Shown: positions 23,801-36,700, counted from the first letter of the stretch. The stretch is 64,000 bases of DNA from Apostichopus japonicus (GCF_037975245.1 NC_092575.1:28793341-28857340), one strand, 5' to 3'. Program-made: numbers and translations. Notes: a model not told the origin generated them from the sequence alone.

Positions 23801-23878
23801 TCATGTCCTGGTTGTATCCCTACTGATTAATCCTCTTCTTCCATTGTTAGTACCCACATCATGTCCTGGTTGTATACC
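20844..23878 (+). repeat. 58-bp minisatellite, ~52 copies, TANGO2 intron 2
   Basis: The unit is TCCTGGTTGTATCCCTACTG then ATTAATCCTCTTCTTCCATT then GTTAGTACCCCCATCATG. Few variants (TATGCCC, TTCCCCC, CTCACTG, CATAGTTAG) recur across the array. Each unit contains a pyrimidine tract ending in TTAG preceded by CTGAT/TTAAT, resembling a 3' splice site. It starts about 105 nt after the exon 2 donor. Confidence 0.97.
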
Positions 23879-24984
23879 TTCTGTGTGGTATTCTTTCTTG
23901 TGCAGACACCATGAATTGCTCTATTTTATGGACATATATATACCATTATTCTCTCCAAGCCATATCCCTCCCCAAGTCATAACCCCCAAGTTACACCCCT
24001 CTATTCCTGAATACAACTCTACTTGGTAACTGACTCATCTCTTTACAAATTTCTCTTCATTAACACCTTAGCTGGTTACGTTTGTTAATGAACTTTTAAA
24101 ATCTTGTAGTATTTTTCAGGCGCGTATCCAGGGGGAGGGGGGCGTTGGTGGCGCGACTCCTGGGTAAGAAAAAGAGGAGAGAAAAAAAAGAGAGAAGCAA
24201 TAAGGGAAAAAATTGAGATTGTTCCTATCTGCATGAAAATGTGCGCCCCACAACCCTACGCCCCACCCCTCTCATCGCTTCCCGATGAGTTAAAACTTAA
24301 TAAATGACCTTCGTCCGTAGTACCAAGACCTTGACAATTCTGGCAACACACCACTACATTGATAACAAGTGATTGGGTTGTATATTAGTGACGTCTAGAG
24401 GTCGTGCACTGACCTACATGGAATGCAGCATTCTAGAGGCATATATGATGTTGATGCAAATTGATCTAAAGAACAGAATATAAATTGAACATCATAAACT
24501 GCTAGTCAAAACCAGCTGATGTGGGGTATTAACTGTAAAACTACCATCATGTTAGGCAACATGTCAATCCATACAGGGTCAGTTTCAGAGAGATATATAA
24601 AAATATAAAAAGTTATTGAATTGTTGATTAAAATGCTTGAATAAATTATGTAATAGGCAGGTTAAAACCATGCAGATGCCTCTGCTAGCAATGTAAATCA
24701 CGGTCCAAACGCTGACTAAAGTCATTATAGGTTTCTACATCGCAAATTATTCAACCTTCACAGTTGATGTCTTGTAACATATTAAATTAAACAGATTAAA
24801 ACTTATATATGATCACGTATGTTAAAACATTCCAAACATAACATCTGCTATATAGTTAACTAATGACAATATTTTAAACATTCCAAACACAACATCTGCT
24901 CTAGTTTATTACTGACAGTTATTATTATCATCTGTTCTCTCCACGATTGCATTAGTTAACCTTACAACCCTCACAACCATAGCC
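23879..24984 (+). other. Intron 2 unique stretch with MITE end
   Basis: Contains a hAT-like element start CAGGCGCGTATCCAGGGGGA at 24119 with a purine-rich continuation to about 24220. The remainder is AT-rich and shows no exon. Confidence 0.5.
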
Positions 24985-25432
24985 ATGTATCTCCTACACA
25001 CCCACCTCAAGAATGAAGTGGGTATCTCCTACACACCCACCTCAAGAATGAAGTGGGTATCTCCTACACACCCACCTCAAGAATGAAGTGGGTATCTCCT
25101 ACACACCTCAAGAATGAAGTGGGTATCTCCTACACACCCACCTCAAGAATGAAGTGGGTATCTCCTACACACCCACCTCAAGAATGAAGTGGGTATCTCC
25201 TACACACCCACCTCAAGAATGAAGTGGGTATCTCCTACACATCCACCTCAAGAATGAAGTGGGTATCTCCTACACACCTCAAGAATGAAGTGGGTATCTC
25301 CTACACACCCACCTCAAGAATGAAGTGGGTATCTCCTACACACCCACCTCAAGAATGAAGTGGGTATCTCCTACACACCCACCTCAAGAATGAAGTGGGT
25401 ATCTCCTACACACCCACCTCAAGAATGAAGTG
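24985..25432 (+). repeat. 35-bp minisatellite, ~13 copies, TANGO2 intron 2
   Basis: The unit is CTCCTACACACCCACCTCAA then GAATGAAGTGGGTAT; two units lack 5 nt (ACACCTCAAG). Nearly identical units suggest recent expansion. Confidence 0.95.
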
Positions 25433-25689
25433 GAGACAAAGTATCAAATGGAAGAGTTTAGGAGGTATTCCAGATCTGGATTTGGACGGGGGAGGGGGGA
25501 GGGGGATGGGGGGGTCATTTCATCACAGTTACTTTCCAAACAGATCTTGTTCTTGCTTCCAACTATGACATTCAATGTTCAATGTTAGCCTGTTTGACTC
25601 GATACATGTAACACCGCATTAAAGCCCCTTTACACAGACCTGTGACACCATAATGAGTGAGATAAATAGAATGCTAGTCCACTGGGTAT

Positions 25690-26025
25690 ACACAGTGAGT
25701 GAGTGTCCAGAGCTAGGGTCCAGTATGAGTGTCCAGTATGTGTGTCCAGAGCTAGTGTCCAGTATGAGTAACCAGAGCTAGTGTCCAGTATGAGTGTCCA
25801 GAGCTAGAGTCCAGTATGAGTCTCCAGAGCTAGTTTCCAGTATGAGTCTCCAGAGCTAGTGTCCAATATGAGTGTCCAGAGCTAGTGTCCAGTATGAGTC
25901 TCCAGAGTTAGTGCCCAGTATCCAGAGTTAGTGTCCAATATGAGTCTCCAGAGCTAGTGTCCAGTATGAGTGTCCAGAGCTAGTGTCCAGTATGAGTCTC
26001 CAGTGTGAGTGTCCAGAGCTAGTCT
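25690..26025 (+). repeat. ~26-bp minisatellite GAGTGTCCAGAGCTAGTGTC
   Basis: Irregular alternation of GTGTCCAGAGCTA and GTGTCCAGTATGA blocks, about 13 units, TANGO2 intron 2. Confidence 0.9.
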
Positions 26026-26329
26026 ATTAGGAACTATGCACATAGACTGCTCATTTAACTACTTCTTTCTTATAGCTTTCTTTTCAGTGCATTCTTTTTT
26101 CTATGTATTTTATGTATTGATTACATGTAAGTTTATTATTCCAATATATTATTTTCATTTATATTACCATATCTACACTAGTTCCCCATCTAGTTAATAT
26201 AATAAATGTGTATTGTAATGGCAAAAGTACAAGTATTCCAAAAGTAGTTTAATCTGATATAGAGATTGGTGTTGCAAATAAATTGCTTTTCATTCCAAAG
26301 CTTCATTCCAGCTAAATTTTTGCATTCAA

Positions 26330-27690
26330 ATGATTAGCTAGGGCTAGGTTCAATAGTCCCAGTGCTGTATTCAAATTACACTAGGGACTTTGTTCATCAG
26401 TTTAGTGCTATGTACAAGCAAATTATACTAGAGCTAGGCAGTCAAAGTGCTATATGCAAATACCTCAGATTGGTTCTTCAGTTCAGTGCTATATGCAAAT
26501 AAGACAAGGACTAAATTCATCAGTCCACTGATGTATGCAAAATAGACAAATGCTACGTTAAGCAGTCCAGTGCTATGTACATGCAAATGAGACAAGGGCT
26601 AAGTTAAGCAGTCCAGTGCTATGTACATGCAAATTAGACAAGGGCTAAGTTAAGCAGTCCAGTGCTATGTACATGTAAATGAGACAAGGGCTAAGTTAAT
26701 CAGTCCAGTGCTATGTACATGTGTAAAGCAGTCCAGTGCTATGTACATTCAAATTAGACAAGGGCTAAGCTAATCAGTCCAGTGCTATGTACATGCAAGT
26801 TGCACTAGAGCTTGGTTCATCAGTCCAGTACTATGTATGCAAATTGCACATATATGCAAATTAGACAAGGGCTAAGTTAAGCAGTCCAGTGCTATGTACA
26901 TGCGAATTAGACAAGGGCTAAGTTAAGCAGTCCAGTGCTATGTACATGCGAATGAGACAAGGGCTAAGTTAAGCAGTCCAGTGCTATGAACATGCAAGTT
27001 AGACAAGGGCTAAGTTAAGCAGTCCAGTGCTATGTACATGTAAATGAGACAAGGGCTAAGTTAATCAGTCCAGTGCTATGTACATGTAAAGCAGTCCAGT
27101 GCTATGTACATTCAAATTAGACAAGGGCTAAGTTAAGCAGTCCAGTGCTATGCACATGCAAGTTGCACTAGGGCTTGGTTTATCAGTCCAGTACTATATA
27201 TGCAAATTGCACATATATGCAAATTAGACAAGGGCTAAGTTAAGCAGTCCAGTGCTATGTACATGCGAATTAGACAAGGGCTAAGTTAAGCAGTCCAGTG
27301 CTATGTACATGCGAATGAGACAAGGGCTAAGTTAAGCAGTCCAGTGCTATGTACATGCAAATGAGACAAGGGCTAAGTTAAGCAGTCCAGTGCTATGTAC
27401 ATGCAAATTAGACAAGGGCTAAGTTAAGCAGTCCAGTGCTATGTACATGCAAATTAGACAAGGGCTAAGTTAAGCAGTCCAGTGCTATGTATGCAAATTG
27501 TACTATGGGCTTGGTTCATCAGTCCAGTGCTATGTACATGCAAATTGTACTATGGGCTTGGTTCATCAGTCCAGTGCTATGTATGCAAATTGCACTAGGG
27601 TTTGGTTCATCAATCAAGTGCTATGTATGCAAATTAGATAAGGGTAAGGTGCATCAGTTTGGTACTATATGCAAAACAGATTAGTGCTGA
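26330..27690 (+). repeat. ~46-bp minisatellite, TANGO2 intron 2
   Basis: The unit is GCAGTCCAGTGCTATGTACA then TGCAAATTAGACAAGGGCTAAGTTAA, about 28 copies. Units are more diverged at both ends than in the middle, where a block of several units (26700-27000) is repeated at 27080-27320. Confidence 0.95.
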
Positions 27691-27996
27691 TCCATTTGGT
27701 GCTATATGGATATGAGATTAGTGAAACAAAGCAACATTTATATCTTGCTCTGATTGTGTATTTGAATACTGAGATTAATGTTTATGGCTTCTATGGTGAT
27801 ATTTACATACACATTATTATACAATAATGTACTATGACATCATGCTCACAAACTAAGAGCTGTTATCCTTCTGTATATAGTCAAAAAGTTATAGAATTAT
27901 TAAATCGAAGGTTAAAACTCTTAGTGAACTATCAACACTAATCTGCTTAGAAGGGGGTTGATTAAAATCTGTCTCCTTCTGTTTCTCTCACGGCAG

Positions 27997-28111
27997 GTTC
28001 TCTGGTCAAAGATTTTATTCTTGGCGATGCTAGCCCAGAGGCATATACTACACTGGTATCAAAAGAGGGCAGCCTGTATAATCCATTCAATCTTATTTGT
28101 ATTGAATTTAG
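27997..28111 (+). CDS. TANGO2: TANGO2 coding exon 3 (residues 88-125)
   Basis: The acceptor TCACGGCAG ends at 27996 and the donor GTAATT begins at 28112; the exon starts in phase 1 and ends in phase 2. The translation is SLVKDFILGDASPEAYTTLV followed by SKEGSLYNPFNLICIEF, aligning with human LVTHFL...[22 protein letters not shown]. The phase fits both neighbouring exons. Confidence 0.95.
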
Positions 28112-28654
28112 GTAATTATGTTCATGTTAACGACACTGATCAACTACCAAATACAAAACTTGGCATTGTTTTCAAATGCCAAAAGGAAGTGATTAAGTCA
28201 TATTTTGCAAGCTTTGCAAAGAAGACTGTGAATTCTGAGAATGTTGACATGACCTTTAAAAGGGGCCAGAAAGTAGGTGTCATGTGAGGTGTGTTGTGAA
28301 GTAATAGCAATTTCTATTTAGTTAACAATGTTACATATGTTGCGGTTAGAATCGTAAATAATTAAATTCAAACTACATACATTCAAGCTAAACACATGTT
28401 TAATATCTTTACATTAAGTTCAGCCATAATCTTGATATCTTTGATCAAATTTCTTCAAACTACAATTTATGATTCCTTCTTTCTACTGCTGAGTTGTTAA
28501 GTATGTATTGTTAACATGTATGTTTGCCAAATACAGTAACTGTTTGCTAGATGAAAACATCTCCACCAGACAAAAAGACCATTCAATGCTGTTATTGGTA
28601 TGACTTTATCCTACAGATCTAAGAAGCAGTGAGAAAGTCTAAGAGATTTACTAA

Positions 28655-30788
28655 AACTAACCTCCCCAATACACTGCAGGGCCACTAGTACAGTAAAGAC
28701 TAGGAAACAGATAATAGAGAAAAGTATATCTACAATACTAACCTCCCCAAATCACTGCAGGGCCACTAGTACAGTAAAGACTAGGAAACAGATAATAGAG
28801 AAGAGTATATCTACAATACTAACCTCCCCAAATCACTGCAGGGCCACTAGTACAGTAAAGACTAGGAAACAGATAATAGAGAAAAGTATATCTACAATAC
28901 TAACCTCCCCAAATCACTGCAGGGCCACTAGTACAGTAAAGACTAGGAAACAGATAATAGAGAAGAGTATATCTACAATACTAACCTCCCCAAATCACTG
29001 CAGGGCCACTAGTACAGTAAAGACTAGGAAACAGATAATAGAGAAAAGTATATCTACAATACTAACCTCCCCAAATCACTGCAGGGCCACTAGTACAGTA
29101 AAGACTAGGAAACAGATAATAGAGAAAAGTATATCTACAATACTAACCTCCCCAAATCACTGCAGGGCCACTAGTACAGTAAAGACTAGGAAACAGATAA
29201 TAGAGAAAAGTATATCTACAATACTAGCCTCCCCAAATCACTGCAGGGCCACTAGTACAGTAAAGACTAGGAAACAGATAATAGAGAAGAGTATATCTAC
29301 AATACTAACCTCCCCAAATCACTGCAGGGCCACTAGTACAGTAAAGACTAGGAAACAGATAATAGAGAAAAGTATATCTACAATACTAACCTCCCCAAAT
29401 CACTGCAGGGCCACTAGTACAGTAAAGACTAGGAAACAGATAATAGAGAAAAGTATATCTACATTACTAACCTCGCCAAATCACAGCAGGGCCACTAGTA
29501 CAGTAAAGACTAGGAAACAGATAATAGAGAAAAGTATATCTACAATACTAACCTCCCCAAATCACTGCAGGGCCACTAGTACAGTAAAGACTAGGAAACA
29601 GATAATAGAGAAAAGTATATCTACAATACTAACCTCCCCAAATCACTGCAGGGCCACTAGTACAGTAAAGACTAGGAAACAGATAAAAGAGAAAAGTATA
29701 TCTACAATACTAACCTCCCCAAATCACTGCAGGGCCACTAGTACAGTAAAGACTAGGAAACAGATAATAGAGAAAAGTATATCTACAATACTAACCTCCC
29801 CAAATCACTGCAGGGCCACTAGTACAGTAAAGACTAGGAAACAGATAAAAGAGAAAAGTATATCTACAATACTAACCTCCCCAAATCACTGCAGGGCCAC
29901 TAGTACAGTAAAGACTAGGAAACAGATAATAGAGAAAAGTATATCTACAATACTAACCTCCCCAAATCACTGCAGGGCCACTAGTACAGTAAAGACTAGG
30001 AAACAGATAATAGAGAAAAGTATATCTACAATACTAACCTCCCCAAATCACTGCAGGGCCACTAGTACAGTAAAGACTAGGAAACAGATAATAGAGAAAA
30101 GTATATCTACAATACTAACCTCCCCAAATCACTGCAGGGTCACTAGTACAGTAAAGACTAGGAAACAGATAATAGAGAAAAGTATATCTACAATACTAAC
30201 CTCCCCAAATCACTGCAGGGCCACTAGTACAGTAAAGACTAGGAAACAGATAATAGAGAAAAGTATATCTACAATACTAACCTCCCCAAATCACTGCAGG
30301 GTCACTAGTACAGTAAAGACTAGGAAACAGATAATAGAGAAGAGTATATCTACAATACTAACCTCCCCAAATCACTGCAGGGCCACTAGTACAGTAAAGA
30401 CTAGGAAACAGATAATAGAGAAAAGTATATCTACAATACTAACCTCCCCAAATCACTGCAGGGCCACTAGTACAGTAAAGACTAGGAAACAGATAATAGA
30501 GAAGAGTATATCTACAATACTAACCTCCCCAAATCACTGCAGGGCCACTAGTACAGTAAAGACTAGGAAACAGATAATAGAGAAAAGTATATCTACAATA
30601 CTAACCTCCCCAAATCACTGCAGGGTCACTAGTACAGTAAAGACTAGGAAACAGATAATAGAGAAAAGTATATCTACAATACTAACCTCCCCAAATCACT
30701 GCAGGGCCACTAGTACAGTAAAGACTAGGAAACAGATAATAGAGAAGAGTATATCTACAATACTAACCTCCCCAAATCACTGGGCCAC
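28655..30788 (+). repeat. 81-bp minisatellite, ~26 copies, TANGO2 intron 3
   Basis: The unit is ACTAACCTCCCCAAATCACT then GCAGGGCCACTAGTACAGTA then AAGACTAGGAAACAGATAAT then AGAGAAAAGTATATCTACAAT. Copies differ at very few positions (AAAAGT/AAGAGT, GGCC/GGTC). Each unit holds TACTAAC plus a CAG about 20 nt on. It ends about 60 nt before the exon 4 acceptor; the last unit is truncated. Confidence 0.97.
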
Positions 30789-30850
30789 TACACAAGTTGT
30801 TCTCATTTTATATACTGTCCTTTTACTTTCCATTTCTTTTTATCTTGCAG

Positions 30851-30918
30851 ACATTCAAAGTGTGATGCCTTTTACTATTCTAACAAGACTGGGGAGCATC
30901 CTACCAGAATTGAACCAG
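30851..30918 (+). CDS. TANGO2: TANGO2 coding exon 4 (residues 126-148)
   Basis: A 68-nt exon with acceptor TATCTTGCAG ending at 30850 and donor GTGAGG at 30919. The translation is RHSKCDAFYYSNKTGEHPTR then IEPG, matching human GDVICYYGNRG...VLTPG. An 81-bp array ends about 60 nt before it and a 40-bp array starts about 12 nt after it, so this small exon is squeezed between two minisatellites. Confidence 0.94.
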
Positions 30919-30930
30919 GTGAGGCTTGGC

Positions 30931-31650
30931 TGATTGTATTGTATCTATTATGTGCATGTTTATTAACTTCCTGATTGTACTGTATCTATTTGTGCATGTT
31001 TATTAAGTTCCTGATTGTACTGTACCTATTTGTGCATGTTTATTAAGTTCCTGATTGTACTGTATCTATTTGTGCATGTTTATTAAGTTCCTGATTGTAC
31101 TGTACCTATTTGTGCATGTTTATTAAGTTCCTGATTGTACTGTATCTATTATGTGCATGTTTATTAAGTTCCTGATTGTACTGTATCTATTTGTGCATGT
31201 TTATTAAGTTCCTGATTGTACTGTACCTATTTGTGCATGTTTATTAAGTTCCTGATTGTACTGTATCTATTATGTGCATGTTTATTAACTTCCTGATTGT
31301 ACTGTATCTATTTGTGCATGTTTATTAAGTTCCTGATTGTACTGTATCTATTTGTGCATGTTTATTAAGTTCCTGATTGTACTGTATCTATTTGTGCATG
31401 TTTATTAAGTTCCTGATTGTACTGTATCTATTTGTGCATGTTTATTAAGTTCCTGATTGTACTGTACCTATTTGTGCATGTTTATTAAGTTCCTGATTGT
31501 ACTGTATCTATTATGTGCATGTTTATTAACTTCCTGATTGTACTGTATCTATTTGTGCATGTTTATTAAGTTCCTGATTGTACTGTATCTATTTGTGCAT
31601 GTTTATTAAGTTCCTGATTGTACTGTATCTATATGTGCATGTTTATTAAG
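30931..31650 (+). repeat. 40-bp minisatellite, part 1, TANGO2 intron 4
   Basis: The unit is TTCCTGATTGTACTGTATCT then ATTTGTGCATGTTTATTAAG, about 18 copies. It starts about 12 nt after the exon 4 donor and is interrupted by a mariner-like insertion, resuming at 32849. Confidence 0.96.
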
Positions 31651-32850
31651 TATAGTAAGATGGGGTAAAAAAAAACGTTTCCTTAAAGTCTAACATAAAA
31701 CTCGTTAGGTAGATGCTTAGGTAGATATTTTAGCATTGTCAGTTGACAAATGGGAATACCTTCCTAAATAGCCATAATAAAAATTTCAATCACAATGAGT
31801 AAAGGAGAAATTCCAGAAAAGGGGTGGGTTTTTTTTACCCCGGCTGTTAGTCATTTTTGGGGTAAAAAAAAACCCTGCTGGGGTAAAAAAATCCACACTG
31901 TTAAAACAACATACTACCAAAGAAAATGTGCAAAACCACCAGAAATATTTTCAGCACACTTTAGAAAAGCTTTATTTGGGCATTTTCAATCGAGTTCTGC
32001 ATGAATTAACCTATTGCCAAACGATAAACTCCGGGAAACACACCCCACCTTCCGAGACTAAGCAAGATGTTATTAAGACTGTTTAATACCCCCTAAAACA
32101 TTATTGACCATGTTTTAAGAGTTTTATTCTATATATTAGTATTACATCCAGCTGTGGGGTTGGGACTTAGGGTAGAGATTAATTTAGGACTCTAAAAATA
32201 ACAAGATAACCATATATACAGCAGACATATATTGTGTTAGGCTATAACACTAGGCTAACATAGCAATAACTTAGGTTAAGAACAGGGAACAGTTAGTTAT
32301 AAAAATGTAAATTATTATATTGGTAGAAATTAGAGGAGCATAGATGTACTCCCTGTGTCAATCATATAGCAATTCTAACATTCTGTGATAAATATAAACC
32401 ATTTTGGGAGGAAATTAGGACTGGTCTTTTTTTACCCCAAACGGACACTAAACCCTGGGGTAAAAAAAACCCACGTCATTCGAGAAAAATGTCGGATCGT
32501 GCTGGTAATTACATTACTGATTCATGTAGGTACACCTCTTGTTATCATAACCAAGAAAAAAAAACCTCGATATCAGTTCTAATTTTTTTGCGGGATAAAG
32601 TTAAAGGACAGTGTTCAGAACTTAAATATTTGCTATTTTTAGAGTATGGGAAAAATCGGCGCTTAAAGTATCGGTACGCTGATGGAAAAGAATAGTAACA
32701 ATCATAAAGTATGTCAGAATTGACTTGGGCACCATGGTTTTCACATACACCATACAAAAATGTGTTTCTATTTCTCACGACTTGTAGTGGGGGTGGGTTT
32801 TGTTTTACCCCAACTACCCTGTGTTTTTTTTTTACCCCGTCTAAACTGTA
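31651..32850 (+). mobile_element. Tc1/mariner-like non-autonomous element, ~1.2 kb
   Basis: It interrupts the 40-bp array. The left end TATAGTAAGATGGGGTAAAA and the right end, read inverted, TACAGTTTAGACGGGGTAAA share TAYAGT, AGAYGGGGTAAAAAAAAA and a flanking TA. A TA target and CAGT-type terminus fit the Tc1/mariner superfamily. GGGGTAAAAAAA or its complement recurs about seven times inside. No transposase frame is recognisable; the short ORF at 31795-32004 matches nothing I know. Confidence 0.6.
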
Positions 32851-33193
32851 TCTATTTGTGCATGTTTATTAAGTTCCTGATTGTACTGTATCTATTTGTG
32901 CATGTTTATTAAGTTCCTGTTTGTACTGTATCTATTTGTGCATGTTTATTAAGTTCCTGATTGTACTGTATCTATTTGTGCATGTTTATTAAGTTCCTGA
33001 TTGTACTGTATCTATTTGTGCATGTTTATTAAGTTCCTGATTGTACTGTATCTATTTGTGCATGTTTATTAAGTTCCTGATTGTACTGTATCTATTTGTG
33101 CATGTTTATTAAGTTCCTGATTGTACTGTATCTATTTGTGCATGTGTATTGAGTTCCTGTTTGTACTGTATCTATTTGTGCATGTTTATTGGT
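32849..33193 (+). repeat. 40-bp minisatellite, part 2, TANGO2 intron 4
   Basis: Continuation of the array at 30931-31650 after the inserted element, about 8.5 units with few variants. Confidence 0.96.
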
Positions 33194-33652
33194 TATTCTT
33201 TCAGTAAGTTGACCATATTTACTTTGCTTCCTGGTTTACCTGTCTCCTCAAACCTCAGCACTCTGACTCAAGCATGCCTATATTGAACTGGTCTTTTAGC
33301 ACTGCATGCTCTTATCAATTTTTCACTATCACTCCACAGTAAGTATAATGACTATTGCTTCCATACATGATATATTGCCTACAGCACACCCTCCACAATA
33401 AATATAATGACTGGTATTCACATGCTGGCAGTATTAATGCCTATACATGTACACAGGCCTATACACACACACAGGCCTATAGTATTCCCTGTACATGAGT
33501 ATCTCTGGAGTATTACATGAATGGTACACAATGAACAGGAGGATGGCTTGGCACAGACACAGCTGTCCAGCTATCAATGTCATATCTGTACTCCACAATG
33601 ATTGCTCTAATTTATATGTCAACCTTGTTGTCTTCACACTCTATAATCTCAG

Positions 33653-33800
33653 GGGTCCATGGCTGTTCAAATTCTGCTTTTGATAAACCTTGGCCCAAAG
33701 CCAGCCATGTGAAGACCAAGTTAAATGAAGTTGTCAGCTCAACATCAGAGGAAACAGAAGTGATACAGAAACTGTTTGATGTTTTTCATAACGACCAAAG
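33653..33800 (+). CDS. TANGO2: TANGO2 coding exon 5 (residues 149-197)
   Basis: The acceptor TATAATCTCAG ends at 33652 and the donor GTATTT begins at 33801. The translation starts GVHGCSNSAFDKPWPKASHV, equivalent to the family motif GTYGLSN(A)LLxTPWxK. It is followed by a helical region (EVIQKLFDVFHNDQR) matching the human LLDVLNNEEAQ stretch. It enters in phase 1 and leaves in phase 2, fitting exons 4 and 6. Confidence 0.95.
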
Positions 33801-34811
33801 GTATTTACACTGTCATATATTTGCATTGATGACCGTTCTATGTATACATATATCTCTGCTAACATATTTCTTTCAGACAAAGTTTGCCATGTGTTTACGG
33901 TTTCAACATTTAAAGTGGGCCGGTTTATGGTTGCCATACCCATGGTATGTTTTTGAAGGAACCTTTAAAAGTTAGTGCTGCCTTTATTCAGCCAGGACAA
34001 GGGCAATAGAAGTCTTTTAAAGCTGTACGTCTTACAATATACAAGTTTACTTTGGGCCTATAACATGTTCATAATCTCAAGCAGAATCAATGGGGGTATC
34101 ATAAACATTACTATATATATTATAACGATATATTTCGTTATTCATAGTCATGCCTGACTTGTTATATTGAAGAAGCTATGTTTGCAGCTACATGATGTCT
34201 CCCATGAAACAAATAATCTTATCATAAAGCATGTAGGTCAAGCTCAAAAGTAATCTTTAAGTTTGTTGATCTCAGATATTGTTGATCTCAGAACTGATCT
34301 CAGATATGTAATAACCCAAGAAACTCCATTACTTCAAACAAAATGTCAGGTCCATCCTGATGTAGGTCTATTTATAGTGTGAGCCTATATTCATATCTGG
34401 TACAGTGTTGACTTCAAATAAAGGGTAATGTCACTGGCCTTGGAGGATAAACTATTTTTGAAGAGTTATGCTGTCTTCATTATGTAAACAGCTGAAACTA
34501 CCACTTTTTAGGGTTGGATTGAAACAATCTATGGTATTAATACTACAATCAATAAGGTGTATCGCCAGGCATGTAACTGTATAAGCGCTAGCTTCTAACA
34601 TTAAGTGCTTCCATTGTCTGTGCACAGTGATCTTCTTCATGAAGAAGAAATAAGCTATAAAACAATTGTTTGTTTTCCAACAAGTAGATGTTTGTAGCTA
34701 CTCATTGCTCAGTATCTTAAATAAGAGCCTTCTTGTGCAATTGTCATTAAAAGAGGTTACTTAAAACATTGTTGCATTAATAGGTTGTACAGGCTGCCAA
34801 GTTGTAACTAG

Positions 34812-36700
34812 AAACCTTTGTATGTCTGCTGGAATGACTCTTAAACACAGGTTCTAGAATCATGCTGGGAGGAATGGTCAAGCAACCTTTGTACAGTATG
34901 TCTGCTGGAATGACTCAGTCTTAAACACAGGTTCTAGAATCATGCTAGGAGGAATGGTCAAGCAACCTTTGTACAGTATGTCTGCTGGAATGCCTCTTAA
35001 ACACAGGTTCTAGAATCATGCTAGGAGGAATGGTCAAGCAACCTTTGTACAGTATGTCTGCTGGAATGACTCTTAAACACAGGTTCTAGAATCATGCTGG
35101 GAGGAATGGTCAAGCAACCTTTGTACAGTATGTCTGCTGGAATGCTTCTTAAACACAGGTTCTAGAATCATGCTGGGAGGAATGGTCAAGCAACCTTTGT
35201 ACAGTATATCTGCTGGAATGCCTCTTAAACACAGGTTCTAGAATCATGCTGGGAGGAATGGTCAAGCAACCTTTGTACAGTATGTCTGCTGGAATGACTC
35301 TTAAACACAGGTTCTAGAATCATGCTGGGAGGAATGGTCAAGCAACCTTTGTACAGTATGTCTGCTGGAATGCCTCTTAAACACAGGTTCTAGAATCATG
35401 CTGGGAGGAATGGTCAAGCAACCTTTGTACAGTATGTCTACTGGAATGACTCTTAAACACAGGTTCTAGAATCATGCTGGGAGGAATGGTCAAGCAACCT
35501 TTGTACAGTATGTCTGCTGGAATGACTCTTAAACACAGGTTCTAGAATCATGCTGGGAGGAACGGTCAAGCAACCTTTGTACAGTATGTCTGCTGGAATG
35601 ACTCTTAAACACAGGTTCTAGAATCATGCTGGGAGGAACGGTCAAGCAACCTTTGTACAGTATGTCTGCTGGAATGACTCTTAAATACATATTCTAGAAT
35701 CATGCTGGGAGGAATGGTCAAGCAACCTTTGTACAGTATGTCTGCTGGAATGGCTCTTAAACACAGTTTCTAGAATCATGCTGGGAGGAATGGTCAAGCA
35801 ACCTTTGTACAGTATGTCTGCTGGAATGGCTCTTAAACACAGGTTCTAGAATCATGCTAGGAGGAATGGTCAAGCAACCTTTGTACAGTATGTCTGCTGG
35901 AATGCCTCTTAAACACAGGTTCTAGAATCATGCTAGGAGGAATGGTCAAGCAACCTTTGTACAGTATGTCTGCTGGAATGACTCAGTCTTAAACACAGGT
36001 TCTAGAATCATGCTAGGAGGAATGGTCAAACAACCTTTGTACAGTATGTCTGCTGGAATGGCTCTTAAACACAGGTTCTAGAATCATGCTGGGAGGAATG
36101 GTCAAGCAACCTTTGTACAGTATGTCTGCTGGAATGACTCTTAAACACAGGTTCTAGAATCATGCTAGGAGGAATGGTCAAGCAACCTTTGTACAGTATG
36201 TCTGCTGGAATGACTCTTAAACACAGGTTCTAGAATCATGCTAGGAGGAATGGTCAAGCAACCTTTGTACAGTATGTCTGCTGGAATGACTCTTAAACAC
36301 AGGTTCTAGAATCATGCTAGGAGGAATGGTCAAGCAACCTTTGTATGTCTGCTGGAATGACTCGTAAACACAGGTTCTAGAATCATGCTAGGAGGAATGG
36401 TCAAGCAACCTTTGTACAGTATGTCTGCTGGAATGACTCTTAAACACAGGTTCTAGAATCATGCTAGGAGGAATGGTCAAGCAACCTTTGTACAGTATGT
36501 CTGCTGGAATGACTCGTAAACACAGGTTCTAGAATCATGCTAGGAGGAATGGTCAAGCAACCTTTGTATGTCTGCTGGAATGACTCGTAAACACAGGTTC
36601 TAGAATCATGCTAGGAGGAATGGTCAAGCAACCTTTGTATGTCTGCTGGAATGACTCGTAAACACAGGTTCTAGAATCATGCTAGGAGGAATGGTCTAGC
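34812..36700 (+). repeat. 76-bp minisatellite, ~25 copies, TANGO2 intron 5
   Basis: The unit is TCTGCTGGAATGACTCTTAA then ACACAGGTTCTAGAATCATG then CTGGGAGGAATGGTCAAGCA then ACCTTTGTACAGTATG. Shortened units lacking ACAG...TATG occur near 36345-36660. Confidence 0.97.

Noticed and set aside
31795-32004. 69-codon frame inside the mariner-like insertion as a transposase
   Set aside because: Too short, with no DDE/D motifs or DNA-binding helices; the Lys/Phe runs come from the GGGGTAAAA blocks.
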